From: JAWXTS01 sp044433305
Lineage (GTDB): Bacteria; Bacteroidota; Bacteroidia; Bacteroidales; Rikenellaceae
Direction: 5' to 3'
Assembly (NCBI GenBank): GCA_044433305.1
Contig: JAWXTS010000003.1
Location: 1 to 64,000, forward strand
DNA: 64,000 nt
How positions within the stretch are numbered: position 1 is the stretch's first letter; each line of letters opens with the position of its first letter. The translations under genes and the position numbers were made by a program. Shown piece after piece: positions 24,006-33,700 of the stretch. A model generated the notes under the pieces. It saw only the letters and a list, made by a program, of their open reading frames with translations, had not been told where the DNA came from and ran no database searches.

Positions 24006-25589
24006 ATGAGTATCAAAACAGATTTTTTAGTTATAGGTAGTGGCATTGCAGGCCTTACCTACGCGCTTAAAGCAGCGGAGCACGGCAAAGTACTCCTTAT
24101 CACAAAAAGCGACATTAGCGAGACCAACACTAGTTTCGCTCAGGGTGGCATCGCAGCGGTAACCTACGACCCAGACACCATCGAAAACCATATAGCCGAC
24201 ACACTGATATGTGGCGCGGGGCAATGCAACGAGGATGCAGTGAGACACGTTGTTACCAACGCTCCTAGGATGATTAAGCAACTTATAGACTGGGGTACAA
24301 AATTTGATAAAGACGGCAGAGGTCTCTATGAACTTGCCCGCGAGGGAGGACATACTCAGAGCCGCATACTCCACCACCAAGATATTACAGGTGCCGAGAT
24401 TCAACGCGCACTAGTCTATCAAGTCAAAAGACACAAAAACATAGAAGTCAGAGAACACCACTTTGCTGTGGATCTGCTTACCCAGCACCACTTGGGCCAG
24501 CTAGTGAAAAAAACCAGCTCAGATATTACTTGCTATGGTGCCTATGTTCTGAACATGAAAAAGAACGAGGTCATAAAGATTCTTTCTAAGGTTACTGTGC
24601 TTGCATCTGGAGGTATAGGCAACTGCTACCACACAACGACAAACCCTTCTGTGGCAACAGGAGACGGCATAGCCATGGTACATAGAGCCAAGGGTCAGAT
24701 AGACAATATGGAGTTCATTCAGTTCCACCCAACCTCTCTGTACAACCCTGGGGAGAGACCTTCATTCCTTATCACCGAGGCCATGCGTGGTTTTGGCGGC
24801 ATACTCAAGCTTCAGAACGGCAAGGAGTTTATGCACAAGTATCACCACATGGGCTCGCTAGCTCCACGCGATATAGTATCGCGAAGCATAGACAACGAGA
24901 TGAAGATGAGCGGCGACGACTTTGTGTATCTAGACATCACGCACAAAGACCCTAAGGCAGTTATTGCCCACTTCCCAAATATCTACGAGAAGTGTCTTTC
25001 CATTGGCATAGACCTTACAAAAGACATGATACCTGTTGTGCCTGCCGCGCACTACTGCTGTGGCGGAATCAAGGTAGACCTCAATGGTCAGACATCTATC
25101 AAGCACCTTTATAGCCTTGGCGAGACATCATCGACAGGACTACATGGAGCCAACCGCCTAGCTTCAAACTCGCTTAGCGAGGCTGCGGTATATGCCGACA
25201 GTGCAGCTAGCCACTCGACAGAACTTATCGGCAGCATAGAATTTGAAGAGAGTATTCCAGACTGGGACTATGAGGGAACCACCATACCTGACGAGATGGT
25301 TCTTATAACTCAGGCCTATAAAGAGATGCAACAAATCATGAGCAACTATGTTGGCATCGTTCGCTCAGACATGAGGCTTGAGCGTGCCAATCGCCGCCTA
25401 GCCATCATCTTTGACGAGACCGAAGAGTTATACACAACATCGACACTAAGCCAAAGCCTTTGCGAACTACGCAATATGATAGCCGTGGCCTACTTAATAA
25501 TTAAACAAGCAAAAGAGTTGAAACAGAGCGTGGGTTCACACTACTCTCTAGATTACCCTCTTGTAAAACCGAACATCAATAAAGAATAA
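24006..25589 (+). CDS. nadB: L-aspartate oxidase
   Basis: Oxidises L-aspartate to iminoaspartate, the first step of NAD synthesis; the FAD can be reoxidised by fumarate anaerobically. The 527-residue flavoprotein has the N-terminal FAD motif VIGSGIAGLTYALKA, the TSFAQGGIAAV loop that separates NadB from SdhA, EFIQFHPTSLY, and AAHYCCGGIKVD with GLHGANRLASNSLSE. nadA and nadC are not adjacent, which is unusual because they often cluster. It abuts prfC directly with no gap. Confidence 0.96.
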   Translation: MSIKTDFLVIGSGIAGLTYALKAAEHGKVLLITKSDISETNTSFAQGGIAAVTYDPDTIENHIADTLICGAGQCNEDAVRHVVTNAPRMIKQLIDWGTKFDKDGRGLYELAREGGHTQSRILHHQDITGAEIQRALVYQVKRHKNIEVREHHFAVDLLTQHHLGQLVKKTSSDITCYGAYVLNMKKNEVIKILSKVTVLASGGIGNCYHTTTNPSVATGDGIAMVHRAKGQIDNMEFIQFHPTSLYNPGERPSFLITEAMRGFGGILKLQNGKEFMHKYHHMGSLAPRDIVSRSIDNEMKMSGDDFVYLDITHKDPKAVIAHFPNIYEKCLSIGIDLTKDMIPVVPAAHYCCGGIKVDLNGQTSIKHLYSLGETSSTGLHGANRLASNSLSEAAVYADSAASHSTELIGSIEFEESIPDWDYEGTTIPDEMVLITQAYKEMQQIMSNYVGIVRSDMRLERANRRLAIIFDETEELYTTSTLSQSLCELRNMIAVAYLIIKQAKELKQSVGSHYSLDYPLVKPNINKE

Positions 25590-27170
25590 ATGGGATTAAC
25601 CGAAGAGATTAACCGCCGCAGGACCTTCGCCATCATCTCTCACCCAGATGCTGGTAAGACCACACTAACCGAGAAACTTCTACTTTTTGGTGGCGCGATA
25701 CACGTTGCCGGAGCAGTAAAATCTAACAAGATAAAAAAAGGTGCTACATCCGACTTTATGGAGATTGAGCGTCAGAGAGGTATCTCTGTTGCTACCTCTG
25801 TTATGGGCTTTGAGTACAAAGGAATAAAAATCAACATTCTTGATACCCCAGGCCATGAGGACTTTGCCGAGGACACTTACCGCACACTTACTGCCGTAGA
25901 TAGCGTAATTATCGTTGTCGATGGAGCCAAAGGTGTCGAGCGTCAAACGCGCAAGCTTATGGAGGTATGCCGTATGCGCAAAACACCTGTGATGGTCTTT
26001 ATCAACAAGATGGACCGCCCAAGCAAGGACCCATTCGACCTTATGGACGATATCGAGAGTGAGCTTCAGATTAAGGCCTGCCCTCTTGCGTGGCCAATAA
26101 GCAATGGTAATACTTTCAAAGGAGTTTACAACATCTACAAACAAAACCTATCTCTGTTTGTCTCTGATGACAAGACCAGACTCGAAGAGGGAGATATTGT
26201 TAACATGTCCCTTGACAACCCAGATATAGACAAGTACATATCACCTTTCACCGAGACCATACGCGAGGAGGCTACTCTTATCGACGAGGTATATCCTCAC
26301 TTTGATTTGGAGGCTTATCGTCGTGGTGAGGTTGCGCCGCTATTCTTTGGTAGCGCGCTTAACAACTTTGGTGTGGCCGAGCTTTTGGATTGCTTTATCG
26401 ACATAGCTCCATCACCGCGAAGCTCAACAACTCTGCAACGCGAGATAGACCCTTATGAGCAGAAGATGACAGGCTTCATTTTCAAGATACACGCCAATAT
26501 GGACCCTAACCATCGCGACCGTATCGCCTTTATGAAAATATGCTCGGGCAAGTTTGAGCGCAACAAGGCCTACCTCCACACTGGCATAGGCAAGAACCTC
26601 AAGTTCTCGTCTCCCACAGCCTTTATGGCCGAGAAGAAATCTATTATCGACGAGGCTTTCCCTGGCGATATTGTGGGTCTTCACGACACTGGCAACTTCA
26701 AGATTGGAGATACCCTAACCGAAGGCGAGAAACTTAAATTCACGGGTATACCTAGCTTCTCACCTGAGCTATTCCGCTACATAGAAAATGCCGACCCTCA
26801 GAAGTTCAAGCAGCTAGCAAAGGGAGTAGACCAACTTATGGACGAGGGTGTGGCCCAGCTATTCATCAACAAAATGAATGGCCGCAAGATTATCGGCACA
26901 GTTGGTGCTCTTCAGTTTGAGGTTATACAATACCGCCTAGAGCATGAGTATAGCGCGATGTGTAAGTACGAGCCTATACAGATACACAAAGCCTGTTGGA
27001 TAGAGTCTGACAACAAAGAACAACTGGAGGACTTCCGCAAGCGCAAATACAATAACATGGCTACCGACAAGTATGGACGCGAGGTCTTTTTGGCCGACAC
27101 ATCCTATGCTCTGTCTATGGCCATAGATAAGTTCCCTGATATAAAATTCCACTTTACATCAGAGTTTTAG
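25590..27170 (+). CDS. prfC: Peptide chain release factor 3
   Basis: A translational GTPase that recycles RF1/RF2 after peptide release. The 526 residues match the family. G motifs are [15 protein letters not shown] (P-loop), [13 protein letters not shown] (switch I), [14 protein letters not shown] (G3) and INKMDRP (G4). C-terminal [20 protein letters not shown] is RF3-like and separates it from EF-G. It starts immediately after the nadB stop. Confidence 0.96.
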   Translation: MGLTEEINRRRTFAIISHPDAGKTTLTEKLLLFGGAIHVAGAVKSNKIKKGATSDFMEIERQRGISVATSVMGFEYKGIKINILDTPGHEDFAEDTYRTLTAVDSVIIVVDGAKGVERQTRKLMEVCRMRKTPVMVFINKMDRPSKDPFDLMDDIESELQIKACPLAWPISNGNTFKGVYNIYKQNLSLFVSDDKTRLEEGDIVNMSLDNPDIDKYISPFTETIREEATLIDEVYPHFDLEAYRRGEVAPLFFGSALNNFGVAELLDCFIDIAPSPRSSTTLQREIDPYEQKMTGFIFKIHANMDPNHRDRIAFMKICSGKFERNKAYLHTGIGKNLKFSSPTAFMAEKKSIIDEAFPGDIVGLHDTGNFKIGDTLTEGEKLKFTGIPSFSPELFRYIENADPQKFKQLAKGVDQLMDEGVAQLFINKMNGRKIIGTVGALQFEVIQYRLEHEYSAMCKYEPIQIHKACWIESDNKEQLEDFRKRKYNNMATDKYGREVFLADTSYALSMAIDKFPDIKFHFTSEF

Positions 27171-27210
27171 AAAAAAATTTGTTACCTTAGCAACATAAAT
27201 ATATATCAAT

Positions 27211-28938
27211 ATGACGCCCAATCTGTCTGAACAAGAAATCATAAGACGCAACTCCCTTAACGAGTTACGTAAATTAGGCATCGAGCCTTACCCAGCAGCT
27301 AAGTATGAAGTTACGGCCAATGCTGCACAAATAACAAAAGAGTTTGACCCTGAGAAAAACAACTTACAGAACATAACAATCGCAGGACGAATCATGAGCC
27401 GCCGCATTATGGGTAGCGCATCTTTCTTCGAGATTCAGGACCACACAGGAAAGATTCAAGTATATATCCGTCGCGACGACGTATGTCCTGAGGGTGATTC
27501 GACACTATACAACACAGTATTCAAAAAGCTACTTGACATAGGTGATATTATCGGTGTCGAGGGTTTTGTGTTCATAACTCAAACTGGCGAACTGTCGGTT
27601 CACTGCCAGAAGTTCACTGTACTTAGCAAATCACTACGCCCACTGCCTATCGTAAAAGAAAAGGACGGCGAGGTGTATGATGCTTTTAGCGATCCAGAGT
27701 TGCGCTACCGCCAACGCTATGTTGACCTTATCGTAAACCCTCACGTTAAAGAAACATTCTTGCAACGTAGCAAGATTATCAATACCATGCGCTCGTTCTT
27801 CAACGAGAAAGGATATGCCGAGGTCGAGACGCCAATACTTCAACCTATACCTGGTGGAGCTACGGCACGCCCATTCATCACTCACCACAACGCACTAGAC
27901 ATCCCTCTTTATATGCGTATTGCCAACGAGCTTTACCTAAAGAGACTTATCGTGGGTGGCTTTGACGGTGTTTATGAATTTGCTAAGGACTTCCGCAACG
28001 AGGGTATGGACCGCACTCACAATCCAGAGTTCACCGTTCTAGAGATTTATGTAGCCTACAAGGACTACTTGTGGATGATGGAATTTGTGGAACAAATGTT
28101 GGAGAGAGTAGCCATGGCACTCCATGGCACCACAGACGTACAGATTGGCGAGCAGATGATTAGCTTCAAGGCTCCATTCCGTCGCCTAAGCATGACAGAC
28201 GCTATAAAAGAAAAAACAGGCTTTGACATTACAGGCAAGAGCGAGGCTGAGCTACGCGAGGCATGCCAGAACCTGAAAGTCGAAATCAACCCTACTATGG
28301 GTAAAGGTAAACTTATAGATGCTATCTTCGGCACTTTCTGCGAGGATTCACTTATACAGCCAACCTTCATCATCGACTACCCAATAGATATGTCGCCACT
28401 ATGCAAGCGTCACCGCGAGAACAGCGAGCTAACAGAGCGTTTCGAGCTATTTGTAAATGGCAAGGAGCTATGTAATGCTTACTCTGAGCTTAACGACCCT
28501 ATCGACCAGCTAGACCGCTTCCAAGAGCAGTTGCGCCTAAGCGAGAACGGTGATGACGAGGCTATGTTCATTGACATGGACTTTGTGCGTGCACTAGAAT
28601 ACGGCATGCCAACATGTTCTGGTATGGGTATAGGTATCGACCGACTAACAATGTTTATGACAAATAATCAATCTATTCAGGATGTGTTATTCTTCCCACA
28701 GATGCGCCCAGAGAAGAAAGTTGTAAATGACCCAGTTGAGGCTTACACGGCAATCGGAGTCCCAGAAGAATGGGTAGAGGTGATACAGAAAATGGGATAT
28801 ATCACAGTTGCATCGCTTGGCAAGCTGTCAGCAGGCAAGTTCTTTAACGAGCTTTGTGGCTTCAACAAGAAGAACAAGCTAGGTCTTAAAGCACCATCAG
28901 CTGACGATGTTAAAGCATGGATAGAAGCAAACCAATAA
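27211..28938 (+). CDS. lysS: Lysyl-tRNA synthetase, class II
   Basis: Charges tRNA-Lys. At 575 residues it is longer than E. coli LysS (about 505) because of a C-terminal extension of ~70 residues after the catalytic core (from about 505: [18 protein letters not shown]...). Such extensions are seen in Bacteroidetes. The N-terminal OB fold ([21 protein letters not shown]) and class II motifs ([15 protein letters not shown] motif 2; [12 protein letters not shown] motif 3) are intact. A 40 nt gap separates it from prfC and holds a weak TACCTTAG element (27183-27190), so a separate promoter is possible. Confidence 0.96.
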   Translation: MTPNLSEQEIIRRNSLNELRKLGIEPYPAAKYEVTANAAQITKEFDPEKNNLQNITIAGRIMSRRIMGSASFFEIQDHTGKIQVYIRRDDVCPEGDSTLYNTVFKKLLDIGDIIGVEGFVFITQTGELSVHCQKFTVLSKSLRPLPIVKEKDGEVYDAFSDPELRYRQRYVDLIVNPHVKETFLQRSKIINTMRSFFNEKGYAEVETPILQPIPGGATARPFITHHNALDIPLYMRIANELYLKRLIVGGFDGVYEFAKDFRNEGMDRTHNPEFTVLEIYVAYKDYLWMMEFVEQMLERVAMALHGTTDVQIGEQMISFKAPFRRLSMTDAIKEKTGFDITGKSEAELREACQNLKVEINPTMGKGKLIDAIFGTFCEDSLIQPTFIIDYPIDMSPLCKRHRENSELTERFELFVNGKELCNAYSELNDPIDQLDRFQEQLRLSENGDDEAMFIDMDFVRALEYGMPTCSGMGIGIDRLTMFMTNNQSIQDVLFFPQMRPEKKVVNDPVEAYTAIGVPEEWVEVIQKMGYITVASLGKLSAGKFFNELCGFNKKNKLGLKAPSADDVKAWIEANQ

Positions 28939-28954
28939 TTAAAATTATAACCTT

Positions 28955-29716
28955 ATGAGAAAACAAATTGTAGCAGGAAACTGGAAGATGAACACAACAC
29001 CAGCACAAGGTGTTGAGCTAATCAAGAGTGTAGCCAGTCTGAAATCTGAGATTCAGGGACCAGTAGAACTTATCGTATGCCCACCATTCACTCACTTGAG
29101 CGAAGTGGCAAAAATAGCTAAAGTATCGGGAGTGGGCGTAGGTGCCCAGAACTGTGCAGACAAGGCTTCGGGAGCATACACAGGTGAAATTTCGGCTAGC
29201 ATGATTGCATCTCTAGCTGTTGAGTACGTAATTCTTGGACACTCTGAGCGTCGCGAGTATTATGGTGAGAACAGCCAGACACTAAAAAGCAAAATTGCTC
29301 TCTGCTACGAGAATGGTTTGACTCCTATATACTGCGTTGGTGAGACCCTAGAGCAGCGCGAGGCTGACAAGCACTTCGAGATTATCAAGGCTCAACTTGT
29401 TGAGGTTTTGTCTGATATTACCGAAGAGCAGTTCAGCAAGCTTATAGTTGCTTATGAGCCTGTATGGGCCATAGGAACTGGCAAGACGGCATCTGCTGAT
29501 CAGGCACAAGAGATTCACGCTTACATACGTCAGGTGCTAACAACGATGTTTGGAGATGCAGCAGCCTCAACACCTATACTATATGGTGGTAGCTGCAAGC
29601 CTTCTAATGCAGTAGAGATATTTGCTAAGGAAGATGTTGACGGTGGTCTTATCGGTGGCGCAGCCCTTGTAGCCCAAGACTTTATAGATATCGCCAAGGC
29701 ACACGGGGCACAATAA
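28955..29716 (+). CDS. tpiA: Triosephosphate isomerase
   Basis: Interconverts dihydroxyacetone phosphate and glyceraldehyde-3-phosphate. A 253-residue TIM barrel with Lys11 (GNWKMN), the catalytic His in ILGHSERR, the catalytic Glu in AYEPVWAIGTG and the phosphate loop YGGSCKPSN and GGLIGGAAL. Codon use is biased to ATC/ATT and CTT-type codons, unlike many neighbours that favour ATA, which fits high expression. It follows lysS by 16 nt and is closed by the terminator at 29824-29870. Confidence 0.97.
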   Translation: MRKQIVAGNWKMNTTPAQGVELIKSVASLKSEIQGPVELIVCPPFTHLSEVAKIAKVSGVGVGAQNCADKASGAYTGEISASMIASLAVEYVILGHSERREYYGENSQTLKSKIALCYENGLTPIYCVGETLEQREADKHFEIIKAQLVEVLSDITEEQFSKLIVAYEPVWAIGTGKTASADQAQEIHAYIRQVLTTMFGDAAASTPILYGGSCKPSNAVEIFAKEDVDGGLIGGAALVAQDFIDIAKAHGAQ

Positions 29717-29823
29717 AGGTATAACGTACAGAGGATAATTAATCTAAATTAGATTTACGAGACTCTAGCTATACACCCATGGCTTGTGTGGCACACAACA
29801 TATAGAGATAATAAGTTCTAATA

Positions 29824-29870
29824 TAAATAATGAGCTATTCTTAATTGAAAGAATAGCTCATTATTATTTA
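29824..29870. terminator. Bidirectional rho-independent terminator
   Basis: Perfect 15-bp inverted repeat: AATAATGAGCTATTC (29826-29840) and GAATAGCTCATTATT (29851-29865) around a 10-nt loop. It serves both tpiA (+) and the convergent SAH-hydrolase-like gene (-). The region 29717-29823 before it shows nothing further. Confidence 0.85.
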
Positions 29871-29887
29871 TACAACTACTAAAAGTC

Positions 29888-30955
29888 CTATCCTAGCAGT
29901 TCTTTTAATTCCTTGCTTATAACACCGTGCTCGAGGGTCTGATTAAGCAGCTGCTGCTCCATATCGTCGGGCGGAAGAATCACTTCCTGAGCAGAGCCGT
30001 TATTTATAAGGTACTCGACCCCAAGGTTATGCAACGACAATGTTGCATCTATATATTTTAGCTGTGTTGGCTCATCGAGAATAAAGTTCAGGCTGTCCTT
30101 TGCTGCCAAGATTCTGCTCGCAGCAAACGAGTCTCCATACTCATCTTCGGCACCCATATTGGCCAACAACACATCAGAAGTACTAAGCTCTGCCGCCGAC
30201 AGTGTGCGCTCGACAGCACCACGCTGCCCTATTGCCGTAACCATGGCATAGCACCCCAGGACCTCTCTGGTAACCAGCTCCCTATCGCGGTAATCGACTA
30301 CCTTATGTGCCTGTTCGACAACATAATCGGGCAACAATGCTGGGTCACTAACAACGACAACCTCAACGCCTCGCGTCTGCGCAGCCTTAAAGATACCCTG
30401 CCCTACCTTACCACAACCAAACAGAGCCAAAGTTCGTCCCTGCCAGTTGTTATAACCAAGATAGTCCATGGCGCGAAAATAGCCCTCGCCCGTGCCGATA
30501 CATGTCTCTATCATCTTAATTCGTCCACCATCGGCCATAAACACTCTCTGACCGCTTTCTTTATACAGTTCAGCACCCGAGCGTGTCAACTCGACCCTGC
30601 CCAAGCGAGCACCAAAAAACATGAACTGTGCAGCACAATCCATGATAATATCAAAGTCACGCGGAGTAGAATCGTTTCTGACCAGCTCTATGCCAGCCTC
30701 ACGAACAAGCTCCAGCAGCTGCTCCGAAGTAGACGAACTAGGGTTCTGGCCTATCGACAAACTGGCACCAGCATATATAAGGTTCATGTACTTATATATG
30801 GAGTTGCGACACAAGGGCGTGGCATCCAATATCTCAAGCCCCTCAAGAGGTCTCGTCTTGGCCCACTCTGCTCTCTGCAAAGATAGCGTCGGGTACTCCT
30901 TTTCGCTATACTCTGTTGCAAAATATTGCTCTAGTTTAGAATACTGCTCCATCAT
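29888..30955 (-). CDS. Divergent S-adenosylhomocysteine hydrolase-like protein, probably catalytically altered
   Basis: A 355-residue protein (AhcY is about 430-480) with the AhcY layout. The N-terminal segment GASLSIGQNPSSSTSEQL and DIIMDCAAQ correspond to the AhcY blocks around GSNPLSTQDD and IDDGGD. A Rossmann motif LALFGCGKVGQG corresponds to AGYGDVGKG, and the C-terminus DATLSLHNLGVEYL matches that of AhcY. By eye, the catalytic Lys/Asp/Asn block before the Rossmann fold (KSKFDN in AhcY) reads RIKMIET, and the substrate His and second Glu are not kept. It may bind NAD and an adenosyl-type ligand without the classical reaction. Its ATG overlaps the stop of a MATE exporter (ATGA). Confidence 0.6.
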   Translation of the reverse strand: MMEQYSKLEQYFATEYSEKEYPTLSLQRAEWAKTRPLEGLEILDATPLCRNSIYKYMNLIYAGASLSIGQNPSSSTSEQLLELVREAGIELVRNDSTPRDFDIIMDCAAQFMFFGARLGRVELTRSGAELYKESGQRVFMADGGRIKMIETCIGTGEGYFRAMDYLGYNNWQGRTLALFGCGKVGQGIFKAAQTRGVEVVVVSDPALLPDYVVEQAHKVVDYRDRELVTREVLGCYAMVTAIGQRGAVERTLSAAELSTSDVLLANMGAEDEYGDSFAASRILAAKDSLNFILDEPTQLKYIDATLSLHNLGVEYLINNGSAQEVILPPDDMEQQLLNQTLEHGVISKELKELLG

Positions 30956-32265
30956 CGTGTCTTATTATATATTGCCTCTAGGCGGTTGGTTTTGAAATAT
31001 TGGTATGTTCCACGAACAATAATATGCAGAGTGAATGCTGCCCACAACGCGTTATTTCCTATCACAGGTTGCAAGCCATAGAATGTTGCGAAGTAAACGG
31101 CCGTGGACCACAACATCGAGTTACGCATAATATCGGTTATCGTTGCACCGACCATAACCCCATCGAGCATAAAGGGCATAGCACCTATTATAGGAATGAT
31201 GATAACCCACCATATATATTGTGATGCTATGGCCATAACCTGAGCGTGACTCTCACCCTCGGCCATAAACATATCTAGAATATCTTTCCACCACACAAGG
31301 TACAGACCCACAAAAGCAACTCCGATAATCAGCGACCACTTAAGGCATTTCTGCACACAGCTAACCAGCGACGCACGATCCTTAGCTCCCACGAACCTGC
31401 CAGTCAGAGCCTCGGCAGAGTAAGCAAAGCCATCTGTCATATATGCAAACAAGGTAAATAGCTCAAGAAGCAAGGCGTTTACAGCCAAGATATTTTTGTC
31501 GCCCATTCGAGCAGAGAAAGCTGTGAAGGTGAAATACACAACCACATTGCACGCTGTACGAACGATAATATCGCTATTAACAGAAAACAGTTCTTTAAGT
31601 GCCGATGATGCAAATATGTTAGATACATTCTTGAATATCAGCGTCTTGCCATAGCGAAAAACAAGTAGGATTACCGAAATCATGACTCCAATCCACTGAG
31701 ACACAACCGAAGCCATAGCGATACCCGTAACACCCATGCCATATTTGTTGGCAAAGATAAGGCTCAGCACAACATGCAGGGTATTGATAAATATCGCCAC
31801 ACCCATAGGGATAATAGCGTTCTGCATACCATTGAACCAACCATGGAATGCAAAGAGCATGATGCCCGCGGGAATTGCCCAGATACGCGTTTTGGTATAT
31901 TCCAAAGCTATGTCTCCACCATTCATAAGCCCGACAGTAACCCTAGATATAGGGTTCTGGAAGATAAGAATCATAATGCCCATAAACAGAGAGATGGCCA
32001 TGGCGCGAATCAACATGTTGCTAGTCTCCTGAAAATCACCACGCCCATAGGCCTGAGCAGTAAGCCCGCTGGTGCCCATACGAATAAAGCTGCTACTCCA
32101 ATAAATCAAATTGAAAATAGATGCACCTATGGCCAGCTCGCCAATAAGTAGTGCCGAGTTACCCTCAAGGTGTCCTGCTATTGCGGTACTCACAATACCC
32201 ATCAAGGGCACTGTGATGTTAGAGATTATATTTGGAATCGCTATGCGAAGAATGGCTTTATTCAT
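30952..32265 (-). CDS. MATE family efflux transporter (DinF-like)
   Basis: A 437-residue inner-membrane protein with about twelve membrane helices in two similar halves. Features: N-terminal AIPNIISNITVPLMGIVSTAIAGHL, GTSGLTAQAYGRGD and the C-half GFAYSAEALTGRFVGAKD, which resemble the DinF branch of MATE antiporters. These export cationic or other organic compounds with Na+ or H+. It is translationally coupled to the SAH-hydrolase-like gene by a 4-nt overlap, so the pair may act together. Promoter at 32287-32294. Confidence 0.92.
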   Translation of the reverse strand: MNKAILRIAIPNIISNITVPLMGIVSTAIAGHLEGNSALLIGELAIGASIFNLIYWSSSFIRMGTSGLTAQAYGRGDFQETSNMLIRAMAISLFMGIMILIFQNPISRVTVGLMNGGDIALEYTKTRIWAIPAGIMLFAFHGWFNGMQNAIIPMGVAIFINTLHVVLSLIFANKYGMGVTGIAMASVVSQWIGVMISVILLVFRYGKTLIFKNVSNIFASSALKELFSVNSDIIVRTACNVVVYFTFTAFSARMGDKNILAVNALLLELFTLFAYMTDGFAYSAEALTGRFVGAKDRASLVSCVQKCLKWSLIIGVAFVGLYLVWWKDILDMFMAEGESHAQVMAIASQYIWWVIIIPIIGAMPFMLDGVMVGATITDIMRNSMLWSTAVYFATFYGLQPVIGNNALWAAFTLHIIVRGTYQYFKTNRLEAIYNKTR

Positions 32266-32286
32266 CTATGTTATATATTAGAGGCG

Positions 32287-32294
32287 CAAAGGTA
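32287..32294 (-). promoter_or_regulatory. -7 promoter element of the MATE / SAH-hydrolase-like unit
   Basis: TACCTTTG on the minus strand, full match to TAnnTTTG, 21 nt upstream of the MATE start codon. Confidence 0.62.
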
Positions 32295-32333
32295 GCATAT
32301 TTTTTCGAGAAATTATCTAGATGCTCTACCCCT

Positions 32334-32374
32334 CAAAAAAACACAAGGAGCGACTACGCAAAAGTAATCGCTCC
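32334..32374 (-). terminator. Rho-independent terminator after the OmpH-like gene
   Basis: On the minus strand GGAGCGA-TTAC pairs with GTAG-TCGCTCC (7 bp plus 3 after a bulge), followed by TTGTGTTTTTTT. It lies about 27 nt after the stop at 32401. Confidence 0.75.
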
Positions 32375-32400
32375 CTGATTGTATATCTTTTACCAGACTA

Positions 32401-32982
32401 CTATTTCTTTGTAGCAGCGTATTTCTCGTTCAAGCCTTTAAGAACATCTGCTGTGATATCCAATTTTGGATTAGCATTGTAAACAGGACCAGAAGCGTTA
32501 GTGCTGATGATGATACCATAACGGTAGTCCTTGTTAAATTCTTTTAGGTATTCAGTGATAGAATAGTGGATATTGTTCAACATTACTTGCTCCTCTTCTG
32601 AAAGCTCTGCCAAAACTTGGTCACGTTGTTGAACAAATGTCTGTTGCTTAGTAGTTAGTTGTTGCTCTAGTTCAGCTGCCTGAGCGCGAGTAACAAGACC
32701 TTTTTGTACTTTCTCTTGGTAGCTACGTACATCATTCTCTAGAGAACGGCCCTTGGCTGTAAGATCGCTATCTGCCTTAGTAGCTTTTGACTCGAAAGAG
32801 GTTCTAAGGTCTAAGTACATATTGTAGCCGCTAACCAAAGAATCAATATTGAAGTATGCAACATCGCTACTTGCTACCGATTCAGCAGCAGGAGCTGTTG
32901 TAGATACGGTTTGATTTTTGTCTGCACAACCTACTGCAAACATCATTGCAGCAGCTGAAGCAACTAAAAGTAATTTTTTCAT
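32401..32982 (-). CDS. OmpH (Skp)-like lipoprotein
   Basis: A 193-residue predicted lipoprotein: signal MKKLLLVASAAAMMFAVGC with lipidated Cys19. The mature part starts with VAYFNIDSLVSGYNMYLDLR, the beginning of an OmpH/Skp domain. A long coiled coil (about 60-140) follows, then a beta segment (YRYGIIISTNASGPVYNANPKLDIT), all in the order of Skp. Skp chaperones unfolded outer-membrane proteins in the periplasm; lipid anchoring is a variation common in Bacteroidetes paralogues. Single-gene unit with its own promoter and terminator. Confidence 0.86.
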   Translation of the reverse strand: MKKLLLVASAAAMMFAVGCADKNQTVSTTAPAAESVASSDVAYFNIDSLVSGYNMYLDLRTSFESKATKADSDLTAKGRSLENDVRSYQEKVQKGLVTRAQAAELEQQLTTKQQTFVQQRDQVLAELSEEEQVMLNNIHYSITEYLKEFNKDYRYGIIISTNASGPVYNANPKLDITADVLKGLNEKYAATKK

Positions 32983-33008
32983 CGTAATTAATATTGTTTA
33001 TTAGGCTA

Positions 33009-33016
33009 CAAATATA
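33009..33016 (-). promoter_or_regulatory. -7 promoter element of the OmpH-like gene
   Basis: TATATTTG on the minus strand matches TAnnTTTG; a TTG lies 20 nt upstream (33037-33039 on +), a good -33/-7 spacing. It is 26 nt before the start codon and divergent from ruvA. Confidence 0.68.
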
Positions 33017-33072
33017 TAACTTTTGCGTTATGATAACAATTTTTACAAGATAACTTTTGAAAATTTTAGTTT

Positions 33073-33080
33073 ATATTTGC
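33073..33080 (+). promoter_or_regulatory. -7 promoter element of ruvA
   Basis: TATATTTG matches TAnnTTTG, 25 nt before the ruvA start codon. Confidence 0.6.
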
Positions 33081-33105
33081 AGTTATAGATTAAAATTAGC
33101 TAGAC

Positions 33106-33696
33106 ATGTACGAATATATAAGCGGCAAGGTTGCCGAACTAACACCAACTTATGCAGTTATAGATTGTTCTGGAGTGGGATATTTCCTCAACATTTCTCT
33201 ACAAACATACTCAGAGATAGGCTCTCTATCTGAGTTCAAGCTATATGTTCATTACATAGTGCGCGAAGATGTGCAAGTATTCTATGGCTTTAGCAGCAAG
33301 CAGGAGCGCGAACTATTTCGCTCATTGATAAGCGTTTCGGGCGTGGGTGGCGGAACCGCACGCATGATTCTATCTACCTACCAAACCGCAGAGCTAGAGA
33401 ACATCATCGTTCAAGGCAACTCCTCTCTACTTAGCAAGGTCAAGGGACTTGGCGTCAAAACATCGCAGAAGATTATCGTCGAACTGAGAGACAAGATTCA
33501 AAAAGGAAGCACCCCAGTGTCACTATCAAGCGTCACAGCGGCCGCCTCAAGCGCGAGCTTTGACGAGGCTGTGGCCGCGCTTCTGATGCTTGGATTCACA
33601 AAGCAGGCCTCCGAAAAGGCCATACTTTCTGTTATCAAGGAGAACCCTGCTGCCGCAGTTGAGCAGGTGGTACGTCTATCGCTTAAGAAGATGTAG
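33106..33696 (+). CDS. ruvA: Holliday junction DNA helicase subunit RuvA
   Basis: Binds four-way junctions and loads the RuvB motor. The 196 residues contain the N-terminal OB fold (MYEYISGKVAELTPTYAVIDCSGVGYFLNI), the HhH region (LISVSGVGGGTARMIL and VKGLGVKTSQKIIVEL) and the C-terminal RuvB-contact domain (SFDEAVAALLMLGFTKQASEKAI). ruvB and ruvC are not adjacent. It ends 4 bp from the convergent prmA. Confidence 0.97.
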   Translation: MYEYISGKVAELTPTYAVIDCSGVGYFLNISLQTYSEIGSLSEFKLYVHYIVREDVQVFYGFSSKQERELFRSLISVSGVGGGTARMILSTYQTAELENIIVQGNSSLLSKVKGLGVKTSQKIIVELRDKIQKGSTPVSLSSVTAAASSASFDEAVAALLMLGFTKQASEKAILSVIKENPAAAVEQVVRLSLKKM

Positions 33697-33700
33697 AACC

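Noticed and set aside
27171..27210. Riboswitch or T-box before lysS
   Set aside because: The gap is only 40 nt, too short for a lysine riboswitch; Bacteroidetes do not use T-boxes as a rule.
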